Positions 44,935 through 53,184 of a stretch of DNA of 64,000 nucleotides are shown here, one piece after another. Source of the stretch: Methylocystis sp. Lineage in GTDB: Bacteria; Pseudomonadota; Alphaproteobacteria; Rhizobiales; Beijerinckiaceae. The stretch covers positions 16,912-80,911 of the forward strand of contig JACOUB010000014.1 of the NCBI GenBank assembly GCA_016178015.1, given 5' to 3'. Position numbers and translations under genes: made by a program. Each line of letters begins with the position of its first letter. Within the stretch, counting starts at the first letter, position 1. Under the pieces are notes generated by a model. The model did no database searches and was not told the origin of the DNA. It saw only the letters and a list, made by a program, of their open reading frames with translations.

Positions 44935-45062
44935 CCAGGCGATGCGGCCTTTGTCCGGTCGCCTTGGGGAAGGCGCCCCTCCTCCCTCGACGCGCGCCAC
45001 GCGCGCGACTATGTTCGGCAGAGCGGTCCGTATGACCGCTTATTGTCGCTGGAAAAAGAGCC

Positions 45063-45458
45063 ATGGCCCCTCGCCTCGAGCTGAAGGTAATGAGCCTGAC
45101 CGACGCCGCAGCCGAGCGGGTGCGCGGCTTGCTCGCAGACGCTCGCGCGGGGGCAGGGTTGCGTGTCTCGGTCGAAAAGGGCGGTTGCGCCGGCATGTCC
45201 TACAAGATGGAGATCGTGGAACCGGGGCCGGGCGACGAGATCGTCGAGGACAAAGGCGCGCGCGTCATCGTCGACGCTAAAGCGGTGCTGTTTCTGCTCG
45301 GCGCGCGAATGGATGTGAAGACGACGAAGTTTTCCTCGACGTTCGTGTTCGACAATCCCAATCAATCCTCCGCTTGCGGCTGTGGCGAAAGCGTCGCCCT
45401 CACGCCGGCGGATGTAAATTCCGTCTCGGCGCTTGCAGGAAGCGGGCGAAAACTTTGA
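45063..45458 (+). CDS. sufA: A-type iron-sulfur carrier, SufA/IscA-like
   Basis: HesB-family Fe-S carrier of 131 residues. The three conserved cysteines are in KGGCAGMSY and SACGCGESV; MSLTDAAAERVRGLL is the usual N-terminal helix after a short leader. In alphaproteobacteria sufA usually closes the suf operon, but no other suf gene is here, so this is an orphan copy. A related carrier (ErpA-like) is at 25160. Confidence 0.88.
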   Translation: MAPRLELKVMSLTDAAAERVRGLLADARAGAGLRVSVEKGGCAGMSYKMEIVEPGPGDEIVEDKGARVIVDAKAVLFLLGARMDVKTTKFSSTFVFDNPNQSSACGCGESVALTPADVNSVSALAGSGRKL

Positions 45459-45532
45459 AGCATTTGCCGCGCGAGGCGGCGGCGCGGAGAGCGATGCGGG
45501 TCACGAATTCAACTTTTGAACATGCTCCAACA

Positions 45533-46105
45533 TCAGCAAACTCTTTTTCGACTCGCGGTTGCGTTCATGTTTTCAATGGATTGTGGTACATCTTCTGCCG
45601 CTCGTTTTTCCAAGCGAAACCGCTGCAGCTCGTCGCCATCGAAGGCGTCAGGCAGCAGCTCTTCTATGCCGTAAACGACTATCTGCGAAAGATCCCCGTT
45701 GCAGCAGAACACTTTCACGTGTTCCTTCGTCGACGACCCCGCCTCCCAGATAATCTGACGGCACCGTCCGCAGGGGGTCACAATTCCAATGATCTTGGGC
45801 TCTGGCGCGAACTTATAACCCGCTACTGCGATCGCGGCGATCCTTGATTCGCCTGACGAGTTGGCGCTGGCAATCGCGGCCATTTCTGCGCAGATGCTCA
45901 AACCATAGGACGCGTTCTCGAAATTTGTTCCGCATACAATGCCGCCCGATGGCGTCCGCACAGCTGCTCCAACCGCGAAACCAGAATAAGGCGCGTAGGC
46001 ATTCTGCGCCACGTTCCGCGCTTTTTCGCAGAGCCGCCGATCAACGGGTGAAAGGTCAGACAGCGTCAAGATTTTCTGCTTTCCGTTCATCTTGTCCTCG
46101 CTCAT
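45533..46105 (-). CDS. cdd: Cytidine deaminase
   Basis: Zinc-dependent deaminase of 190 residues, tetrameric CDA type. Motifs: NAYAPYSGFAVGAAVRT, the first zinc ligand and catalytic Glu in GLSICAEMAAI, and the CxxC zinc pair in TPCGRCRQIIWE, followed by EELLPDAF. ATG 46105 overlaps the stop of the upstream membrane-protein gene (ATGA), which argues for translational coupling; ATG 46090 is an alternative. The C-terminus has about 30 extra residues beyond normal CDA. GC content is visibly lower than in neighbours, which suggests transfer. Pyrimidine salvage is the known role; a defence or signalling role with its partner is speculative. Confidence 0.88.
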   Translation of the reverse strand: MSEDKMNGKQKILTLSDLSPVDRRLCEKARNVAQNAYAPYSGFAVGAAVRTPSGGIVCGTNFENASYGLSICAEMAAIASANSSGESRIAAIAVAGYKFAPEPKIIGIVTPCGRCRQIIWEAGSSTKEHVKVFCCNGDLSQIVVYGIEELLPDAFDGDELQRFRLEKRAAEDVPQSIENMNATASRKRVC

Positions 46106-46662
46106 GGCTGGAAAAACGCTCCGAAGACGACCGGCATCAGTGTGAACAGCGACACGAGCGACGCTAGCCACGCGAACTGATATGCGGACTCTCGGAACCG
46201 CAGAACCTTGCACAGGTTCCCGATCTCCGCTTCCCAGCGCCGTTCCTCGGATGGCGCTCCCACGGATTGCTCGGCGTCTGTTCTGTCCGGCACGGCAAGG
46301 CCCAGGAAACGCCAGAACACGCCCACCACCAGCAGAGAAGCAAAGATCGACAGCAGTGAAGCAAGGACGGTCCCCGTCGCAGACCAGAAGTATATCCAGT
46401 GAGCGTCTTTGCCCGAGACGTGAGACCAAAACAAACCAATGAGAGCGGTCACGAAGGCGTTGAACTGCATCAACGACTGCGCCTTGTCATCGAGAATGCT
46501 GAGCATGTTATACAGAAACTCCAAGCTCTGCTCTTTTTGCAGCGCGCCGCGACCTGTTCTGTGCCAGGCGGCCGCCCGATCGAGCGCCACGTCGTTCGCC
46601 GGGCGACCCCGCAACCACCGTATCCAGAAGCGGTGCGTGGCCAAACTGACCCAGTTCAACAT
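46102..46662 (-). CDS. Small membrane protein coupled to cytidine deaminase, Pycsar-effector-like helix
   Basis: Membrane protein of 186 residues with no firm family. Likely helices: about 63-79, 94-116 and 161-183. The first is preceded by LYNMLSILDDKAQSLMQFN, where D-x-K-A then Asn (residues 58-67) resembles the hallmark of PycTM/DUF5706-like two-helix effectors of nucleotide-linked defence systems. That resemblance is by eye only. A soluble acidic loop (about 120-145) separates helices 2 and 3. The stop overlaps the cytidine deaminase start, so the two form an operon of lower GC than its surroundings. No cyclase or other sensor gene is adjacent. Confidence 0.65.
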   Translation of the reverse strand: MLNWVSLATHRFWIRWLRGRPANDVALDRAAAWHRTGRGALQKEQSLEFLYNMLSILDDKAQSLMQFNAFVTALIGLFWSHVSGKDAHWIYFWSATGTVLASLLSIFASLLVVGVFWRFLGLAVPDRTDAEQSVGAPSEERRWEAEIGNLCKVLRFRESAYQFAWLASLVSLFTLMPVVFGAFFQP

Positions 46663-46794
46663 AAAATATTCCTTCCCCAGGATTTTCGCTCGTCAAGTTC
46701 ACGCTAGAAACAGCCACGAGGCAATAGAAACAAAAACCTGGCCGCCGGCAACCGCGTCGTTTGTGCGGAGGGGCGATACGTCACGTGTCCCCCC

Positions 46795-48306
46795 TCAACT
46801 CACCTCCGCGAGCAGCGACAACTGCGCCATCACCCGCTCGCCGGCGAGGTCGGTCAGTTGCGTCGGATAGTCGCCGGTGAAGCAATGGTCGGTGAATTGC
46901 GGGCGCCGCGGATCGCGGCCCGTTTCGCCCATCGCCCGGTAGATGCCGTCGATCGACAGAAATGCCAGCGTGTCGGAGCCGATGTAGCGGCGCATCTCCT
47001 CGAGGCTGTGGGTCGCCGCCAGCAGCTTGTCTTTTTGCGGCGTGTCGATGCCGTAATAGTCGGGATGGGCGATGGGCGGCGACGCGATGAGGAAATGCAC
47101 CTCGCGCGCGCCCGCCTCGCGCATCATGCGCACGATCTTCACCGAAGTGGTGCCGCGCACGATCGAATCGTCGATGAGCGCGACGCGCTTGCCCGCGGCC
47201 ACGCAACGATTGGCGCTGTGCTTCAGGCGCACGCCGAAATCGCGGGCTGACTGCGTCGGTTGGATGAAGGTGCGTCCGACATAGTGGTTGCGGATGATGC
47301 CGAGCTCGAAGGGAATGCCCGACTCCTGAGCATAGCCGATCGCCGCGGGCACGCCCGAATCCGGCACCGGGACGACGACATCGGCCTCGATCCGGCGCTC
47401 GCGCGCGAGCTCTCTGCCCATCGCCTTGCGGACCTCGTAGACCGGGCGGCCATGGACGACCGAGTCGGGGCGCGAAAAATAGATGTATTCGAAAATGCAC
47501 GGACGCATGGGTTGCCGCGGGAAGGGCTTTATACTCTCGATCGCGCCCTCGGAGATCACCACGATCTCGCCGTTCTCGACATCGCGCACGAAACGCGCGC
47601 CGATGATGTCGAGCGCGCAGGTTTCCGAAGCGAGAATATGCTTTCCTTCGAGTTCGCCGATGACCAGCGGGCGGATGCCGAGCGGGTCGCGCGCGCCGAT
47701 CAATTTCTTGTTGGACAGCACGACGAACGAATAGGCGCCTTCGATCATTCGTAGCGCTTCGATGAAGCGGTCGATCAGCCGGTGCTTGCGGCTTCTGGCG
47801 ACGAGATGGAGGACGACCTCCGTGTCGGAGGTCGATTGAAAGATCGCGCCTTCCTCGATGAGCTCGCGGCGCAGCGACTGGGCGTTGGTCAGATTGCCGT
47901 TATGGCCGACCGCGAAGCCGCCGGTGTTGAGTTCGGCGAACAGCGGCTGCACGTTGCGCAGGATCGTCTCGCCGGTCGTGGCGTAGCGCACATGGCCGAT
48001 CGCCGAATGTCCGGGCAGACGCTTGATGGTGCTCTCGCGCGAAAAATGGTCGCCGACGAGGCCGAGGCGGCGCTCCGAATGAAAGCGCCGGCCGTCGAAG
48101 GAGACGATGCCGGCGGCTTCCTGGCCTCGATGTTGTAAGGCGTGCAGTCCCAGAGCCGTGATGACCGCGGCGTCCGGATGATTGAAAATGCCAAAGACCC
48201 CGCAATGTTCGCGCAAGCGGTCGCCGTCGAAATCGTCGATAGCGAGGCGGCCGTTCGTCGTGGAACGGAACGTTGCTTCCGCATCCAGCTCCGAACCGGT
48301 GATCAT
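46795..48306 (-). CDS. purF: Amidophosphoribosyltransferase
   Basis: First enzyme of purine synthesis, PRPP plus glutamine to phosphoribosylamine; 503 residues. The N-terminal nucleophile Cys is in LREHCGVFGIF after a propeptide of about 34 residues that must be removed. The glutaminase domain has LGLHALQHRGQEAAGI, GHVRYATTG and GHNGNLTNA. The PRTase domain carries VVVPVPDSGVPAAIGYA and the PRPP loop VALIDDSIVRGTTS. It follows cvpA on the same strand after 209 bases. Confidence 0.97.
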   Translation of the reverse strand: MITGSELDAEATFRSTTNGRLAIDDFDGDRLREHCGVFGIFNHPDAAVITALGLHALQHRGQEAAGIVSFDGRRFHSERRLGLVGDHFSRESTIKRLPGHSAIGHVRYATTGETILRNVQPLFAELNTGGFAVGHNGNLTNAQSLRRELIEEGAIFQSTSDTEVVLHLVARSRKHRLIDRFIEALRMIEGAYSFVVLSNKKLIGARDPLGIRPLVIGELEGKHILASETCALDIIGARFVRDVENGEIVVISEGAIESIKPFPRQPMRPCIFEYIYFSRPDSVVHGRPVYEVRKAMGRELARERRIEADVVVPVPDSGVPAAIGYAQESGIPFELGIIRNHYVGRTFIQPTQSARDFGVRLKHSANRCVAAGKRVALIDDSIVRGTTSVKIVRMMREAGAREVHFLIASPPIAHPDYYGIDTPQKDKLLAATHSLEEMRRYIGSDTLAFLSIDGIYRAMGETGRDPRRPQFTDHCFTGDYPTQLTDLAGERVMAQLSLLAEVS

Positions 48307-48515
48307 TGCATCTCCTCTTTACGCTCTCAATGGCCTCTGGCGCGGAAGTCGCGTCCACGCGGCGGGGCGATCGCGTGAATTGTCTTGTTATCCTCAAGGC
48401 CGCCCCCGAAAGGGGAACCTTGAACCGAAAAGTCCGTCTTCGCCGTCGCGTCGAGATGGCGGCTGTGTCGCCTCTTGCGCGAGAGGGGGAGGAATGCGGT
48501 CCTTCACCCGATCGC

Positions 48516-49208
48516 TCAGCCTGCTTTCGCGCCCCCTCCGGTTGGCGGCGCATCGAACTCGAGGCGATCGGCCGCTCCGTATGTCGCGCCACGGGGCGTA
48601 ACTGGAAGTTCGGTCTTCTTTTCCGGAGCGGTTTCGGGCGGCGTGGGTTTGGCCGAGTCCGGGTCAGGTTCGGCCGGCGGCTCCTCGCTGGGCGCAGCTT
48701 TCTTCGCCTTGAATTTGGCGAGGATGTTGTCGATGTCATCGGGCAAGAGATCGCGCAGCTTGTCGCCGGCTGTTTGCAGGATCGGCTTGGTGCGCGCGGT
48801 CTTGACCCATTCCGGCTGATTGGCGTCCGGCACCAGCCAGCCATAGAAAACGAAAGCCACCACCGCCAACAGCAGCCCGCGCACGGCTCCGAAGACGAAA
48901 CCCAAGGTGCGATCCAGCGCTCCGATTTTCGAATCGAGGATGACGTCCGACAATTTCACCGTGAACAGCGATACGACGACCAACGTTACGAAGAACACCG
49001 CGGCGGCCGCGACGGCCAGAGCGATGTTCTCTTTAGGGATATAAGGTTTGACATAAGGGAGCGCCAGCGGATGGAAGTAATAAGCCGCCGCCGCCGCCGC
49101 CACCCAGGAGAGGATCGCCAACGCCTCGCGCGTGAAGCCGCGCAGCAGGGCGAGCAGTCCGGAAATCAATATGACGACAACCACCGCGAGATCGAGATAA
49201 GACGGCAT
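48516..49208 (-). CDS. CvpA family membrane protein
   Basis: Inner-membrane protein of 230 residues with four helices (first LDLAVVVVILISGLLALLRG, then the segments ending near VVAFVFYGWLV) and a Pro/Glu-rich cytoplasmic tail. CvpA was named for colicin V production and is linked to envelope stability and bile tolerance; its mechanism is unclear. It precedes purF as in most proteobacteria. ATG 49208 follows GAAAGG. Confidence 0.88.
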   Translation of the reverse strand: MPSYLDLAVVVVILISGLLALLRGFTREALAILSWVAAAAAAYYFHPLALPYVKPYIPKENIALAVAAAAVFFVTLVVVSLFTVKLSDVILDSKIGALDRTLGFVFGAVRGLLLAVVAFVFYGWLVPDANQPEWVKTARTKPILQTAGDKLRDLLPDDIDNILAKFKAKKAAPSEEPPAEPDPDSAKPTPPETAPEKKTELPVTPRGATYGAADRLEFDAPPTGGGAKAG

Positions 49209-49710
49209 TGTATGGCCTTTCGTTCTGTGCTCCTGTCGTTCGACCAGAGCGGCTACATGTTCGGCGAAAAAGCATGAAAACGCTCTAGCTTTTAGTGTCT
49301 CCGCATTTTCCAGGAACGGCGAACCCGCGCCTGCTTCGCTCGAAAATGCTCTGCTCGCCGCTGGCCGTCCGACTGGACGGCGTGAAGATCGATGCGATCT
49401 TAGTTTTTCATATCCTCATGGGGTCGGCAGGCCGAGCAGCCTCGCCGGCCATGCCGCAATCGCGGACGCGGCCGGGAGAGCATCCGAGTTTCTCAGATTC
49501 TCATTTGATCCAAGTATAAGGGGTTAGCCGCCGTTCGTCACGTCCCAGGCGCGCCATGGCGAACACGAAACGGTTCGAACCGCCTGCGCCCTACAGTCAG
49601 AGCTTTTTGGTTACAACTGCACGCCGTATCGGCAAGACGCCGGCGACCCCAACGATCCCTGTCCCCATCCGAGCGAGGCGTCTTCTTTATGCTTCGAAAG
49701 ATTTCTCGGC
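49209..49710. other. Non-coding gap between cvpA and the PilZ gene
   Basis: About 500 bases. A few short frames exist but none has a ribosome site, a family motif or good codon use. The sequence is less GC-rich than nearby genes. I see no repeat, RNA gene or terminator. Confidence 0.4.
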
Positions 49711-50784
49711 TCATCGGTCTTTTTTGGAAACGATGAATGAGCGACATTCGATGATCGCCCGTTCATGCTCTATGCTAGGCAATCCGTGAGGATCAAATTG
49801 CAACCCAAGGTTGTTATCGCGGCGCCATCGCACTTCGCATTTATTGACGACGCTGTTCGAGACATCACAAAGCAAAAGCGCCTTCGGTAAGGAATCCAGT
49901 AAGGAATCCGGGCCGCGCAAGAGAACACGCGCGCCGCCCATGGAATTTTCGACGATCGTGCAGTCGACCAGATACTGGAAAGACGAGTCGGCCAGGACGG
50001 CGTCGACGCCAACGGGAGAGCGGCGATCCCGACGGCGGTCGACGATCGAGCGACACTCTCTGAGCGCCTGTTCGCGCTCCGCGCCAGCAAATCCATGAGG
50101 ATCGAATTGCAATCCAACGGCGTCGTCGTTGCGCCACCGCACTTCGCATTTATTGATTGCGCTGTTCCATATATCATAAAGCAAAAGTACATCCGGCAAG
50201 GGATCCGTAGGGGAATGCGCGTCGTGCAAGACAATCTGCGCGCCGCCCGTGGAATTGTCGATTATGATGCAGTCGAACTGACACTGGAAAGTTGAATCGA
50301 ACAGAATGGCCTCGATGCCGACCGGAAAGCGCCGATGCCGCCGGCGGTTGTCTGCCTCGGATTCGTTGTTGTTCCCGGAGGGTTTGCTGTTTGAACGGGA
50401 TGCGAAAACTTTATTCTTCCCTGGCCAGAAGGCGTTCGCTGCGGCGAGCACGGCGCAAAGAAAGACCAACAAGAACATTCCCGAAAAAACGAAGAACGCC
50501 TCGCTTTCATTGTTACGGTAGCTCACAAGCGCGAGCAGGGCCGCGACGGTGGCGGCGGCCACGCCGCCGCCGACGGCCACCATTGTCGGCTTTCTCGCGG
50601 CGCTCGGCTCGACCGGAGAAGAAACGGCAGGCTTTGTTGTCGTTACGGTCACCGTCGCGGTTCCCGTTTGTATCCGACATGCGGCATGGCCGCGCCGGAT
50701 GTGAAAAGCGATTGATCCGAGAATAACGGGCGCCGCGAAAATACGAGCGCACGCACGCCCCGGACGAAGCCGAAACATTAGCAT
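49711..50784 (-). CDS. Membrane protein with two tandem PilZ domains
   Basis: 357-residue protein: basic N-terminus, two helices at about residues 70-88 and 95-118, then two PilZ domains in a row. Each has the cyclic-di-GMP signature: RRRHRR followed by IDNSTGG in the first, DRRRDRR followed by VENSMGG in the second. The two domains are close copies (NKCEVRWRNDDAVGLQFDPHG and NKCEVRWRRDNNLGLQFDPHG, each in parts), so the gene arose by internal duplication. A c-di-GMP-linked role at the membrane, perhaps in polysaccharide or motility control, is an inference. It is inserted between radA and cvpA, genes that are usually neighbours. Confidence 0.82.
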   Translation of the reverse strand: MLMFRLRPGRACARIFAAPVILGSIAFHIRRGHAACRIQTGTATVTVTTTKPAVSSPVEPSAARKPTMVAVGGGVAAATVAALLALVSYRNNESEAFFVFSGMFLLVFLCAVLAAANAFWPGKNKVFASRSNSKPSGNNNESEADNRRRHRRFPVGIEAILFDSTFQCQFDCIIIDNSTGGAQIVLHDAHSPTDPLPDVLLLYDIWNSAINKCEVRWRNDDAVGLQFDPHGFAGAEREQALRECRSIVDRRRDRRSPVGVDAVLADSSFQYLVDCTIVENSMGGARVLLRGPDSLLDSLPKALLLCDVSNSVVNKCEVRWRRDNNLGLQFDPHGLPSIEHERAIIECRSFIVSKKDR

Positions 50785-50947
50785 CGCGGAACTTATAATG
50801 TCTTAACGACCGCCTCGGTAAAGCTTGGTCGATCCGGCGGACGCCGGCGGAGCCCGAAAACGGTCAACCGAGACGTGTAAATCGCGAGAACGGCGGCTTC
50901 GGGCGGCTTCCGCCAATCGAATGGTCTCGACTTCTGCGCGTCGCGAC

Positions 50948-51340
50948 TTACGCGGCCTGGCGAATCTCGCCCAGCGCCGACGCCGCAATCAGCAGCGCCA
51001 TGCCGTTGAGACGCGTATCGTCGCGCGATGCGCGACAGCGGTTGAGGATCACTCGGAACAATTCGTCGAATATAGCTTCGTCGATCGCCGCCAGCGTATC
51101 CTCTTCCAGATTCGCCAGTCTGGCGAGTTTCAGGAGATCGCGCCGCGCGTCCCTCGCTCTGGTCGTTTCGCCGTCGAGAAGATTGCGCCACATTCGGCAA
51201 TGCTGACGCCCCAACGCCATGGAGGTTTGAGCCTGATCATGGAACCAGTAATCATAGACCTCGAAGATATGGTCCGCCACCAGCGGTTCGCTCCAGCGGG
51301 CGATTTCTTTGCTCGTGATTTCTAATTCTGCGGAACGCAT
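50948..51340 (-). CDS. Conserved-looking hypothetical protein, all-helical
   Basis: Predicted soluble helical protein of 130 residues (151 if it starts at ATG 51403). No known family recognised. It is acidic at the start (MRSAELEITSKEIARW), has an aromatic patch (IFEVYDYWFHDQ) and two Cys residues, and ends in small-residue helices (GMALLIAASALGEI). ATG 51340 follows GAGG. Codon use is regular, so it is probably a real gene. It lies next to the tandem-PilZ gene in the insert between radA and cvpA and may work with it, which is only a positional guess. Confidence 0.55.
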   Translation of the reverse strand: MRSAELEITSKEIARWSEPLVADHIFEVYDYWFHDQAQTSMALGRQHCRMWRNLLDGETTRARDARRDLLKLARLANLEEDTLAAIDEAIFDELFRVILNRCRASRDDTRLNGMALLIAASALGEIRQAA

Positions 51341-51403
51341 CGACCGGCCTCGCGCCGTGCGTGAAAATCCGAGTGATTCGTTTGAATCGATTATCGCTCG
51401 CAT

Positions 51404-51745
51404 TCGATTTAGCGCAATCGTCAGGAGCGGTCGCTCGCAAAATATTTTTGTGGTCTATCCAGGTTCTCGTTAAGGGGCGGGCCAAAGGTCGACAGGATCG
51501 TCAAGAATTTCGCCCTGGTCGACGTTGGCTGCAACCTTAGGTTGCTTAAGAGATTGTTAATCATCATCAGGATCAGCTCGCCGCGATCGCCGGCAGCTGA
51601 CGCGATCCTTGACCATCAGCAGGAATGTTCCGATGCCGATGGAACTGGGCGTCAATCAAATACGTCGCCGATCGGCGCGCCACCTCAACGGCCCGAGCCG
51701 ATTGCCCAGGCGGGAGCGAGTTTCACGACGCCAACAGGGGCGCGA
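51404..51745. other. Non-coding gap upstream of the hypothetical gene, downstream of radA
   Basis: About 340 bases with an AT-rich patch (AAAATATTTTTG near 51438) that could serve as promoter for the hypothetical gene on the minus strand. No convincing coding frame, repeat or RNA gene is seen. Confidence 0.35.
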
Positions 51746-53173
51746 TCACGGGCGCCCGGGCTTCGGCTCGACGGGCGGCGCATTTGGCGTTTCCTTTGGC
51801 CGGCGCGTCGAACGGCGCGCGATCTCGCAGATGAGCGCTTCGACATGCGGGCAGGGGAAGAGCGCGACGCCGGCGCTCCTGTCTTCGTTGTTTGTCTGCT
51901 GGGCTTGCGGCAGCGCCGCGCTACGGAAGCCGAGTTTTCCGGCTTCCTTCAGCCGTAACCCGGTATGGGTGATCGGCCGCACCGCGCCGGACAGACCGAT
52001 TTCGCCGAAATAGACCTGCTCCGGCGGAAGCGGCGCGCCGCACAGCGACGAGACCAGCGCGGCGGCTGCGGCGAGGTCGGCGGCGGGTTCGTCGGCGCGC
52101 AAGCCGCCGGCGACATTGAGATAGACGTCATGGGCGGCAAACTTCAGTCCGCCGCGCGTCTCGAGCACGGCGAGGATCATCGCCAGGCGGCTCTGGTCGA
52201 AGCCGACCACCGCGCGGCGCGGCGTGCCGAGCGAAGAAGGCGCGACCAACGCCTGGATCTCGAGCAGCAGCGGGCGCTGTCCCTCCATGCCGGCGAGCAC
52301 GGCGGCGCCGGGAGCGAGGGCGTCGCGCCCGGCCAGGAACAAGGCGGAAGGATTGGCGACCTCGGCGAGCCCGCGGCCGGTCATTTCGAACACGCCGATT
52401 TCGCCGGTGGCGCCGAAGCGGTTCTTTGAGGCCCGCAAGATTCGGAAATGATGCGCGCCGTCGCCTTCGAAGGAGAGCACGGCGTCGACCATGTGCTCGA
52501 CGACGCGCGGGCCGGCGACCTGGCCGTCCTTGGTGACGTGGCCGACCAGAATGACGATCGCGCCGCTGAGCTTGGCGTAGCGCAGCAGCGACTGGGCGCT
52601 GGCGCGCACTTGCGTCACCGTGCCGGGCGAGGAGTCGGCCGTCTGCGTGTGCATGGTTTGGATGGAATCGATGACGACCAGCGCCGCCTGCCGGCCCGCC
52701 CCGCAGGTGGCGAGAATATCCTCGACTTGGGTGGCGGCGGCGAGTTCGACCGGGGCGTGCGCAAGGCCAAGGCGCGCCGCGCGCAGCCGCACTTGCGCCG
52801 CCGCCTCTTCGCCGGAAATATAGATCACGCGGTCGCCCCGCAGCGCCAGATTTGCGCAGGCCTGGATGAGCAGGGTCGATTTGCCGATGCCCGGCTCGCC
52901 GCCGAGCAACACGACGGAGCCGGGCACGAAGCCGCCGCCCGTCACCCGGTCGAATTCGTCGATGCCGGTGACGGCGCGTGGGGCAGGGCGGCTCTCTCCC
53001 GCAAGCCCCTCAAGATCGAACGCCCGGCCGCGCGCGAGGCGCGACGCCGTCGGCGGGCTACGGCTTTCCTCGACGATCGTGTTCCAGTCGCCGCACGCGT
53101 CGCAGCGGCCCTGCCAGCGGTTGGTGGCCGCGCCGCAGTTCTGGCAGACGAACGAGGATCGGGCTTTGGCCAT
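51746..53173 (-). CDS. radA: DNA repair protein RadA
   Basis: RecA-like branch-migration ATPase of 475 residues acting in recombinational repair. N-terminal zinc finger CQNCGAATNRWQGRCDACG, Walker A GGEPGIGKST, Walker B VVIDSIQT, the RadA-specific KNRFG (SKNRFGATGE), and a C-terminal Lon-protease-like domain. ATG 53173 is used because the zinc finger begins 9 residues in; the open frame continues upstream inside the MFS gene without support. It is 11 bases after the MFS stop. Confidence 0.96.
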   Translation of the reverse strand: MAKARSSFVCQNCGAATNRWQGRCDACGDWNTIVEESRSPPTASRLARGRAFDLEGLAGESRPAPRAVTGIDEFDRVTGGGFVPGSVVLLGGEPGIGKSTLLIQACANLALRGDRVIYISGEEAAAQVRLRAARLGLAHAPVELAAATQVEDILATCGAGRQAALVVIDSIQTMHTQTADSSPGTVTQVRASAQSLLRYAKLSGAIVILVGHVTKDGQVAGPRVVEHMVDAVLSFEGDGAHHFRILRASKNRFGATGEIGVFEMTGRGLAEVANPSALFLAGRDALAPGAAVLAGMEGQRPLLLEIQALVAPSSLGTPRRAVVGFDQSRLAMILAVLETRGGLKFAAHDVYLNVAGGLRADEPAADLAAAAALVSSLCGAPLPPEQVYFGEIGLSGAVRPITHTGLRLKEAGKLGFRSAALPQAQQTNNEDRSAGVALFPCPHVEALICEIARRSTRRPKETPNAPPVEPKPGRP

Positions 53174-53184
53174 GAGATGCCGCT

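Noticed and set aside
49538..49747. 69-codon minus-strand frame next to the PilZ gene
   Set aside because: It overlaps the end of the PilZ gene, has no ribosome site and no recognisable domain.
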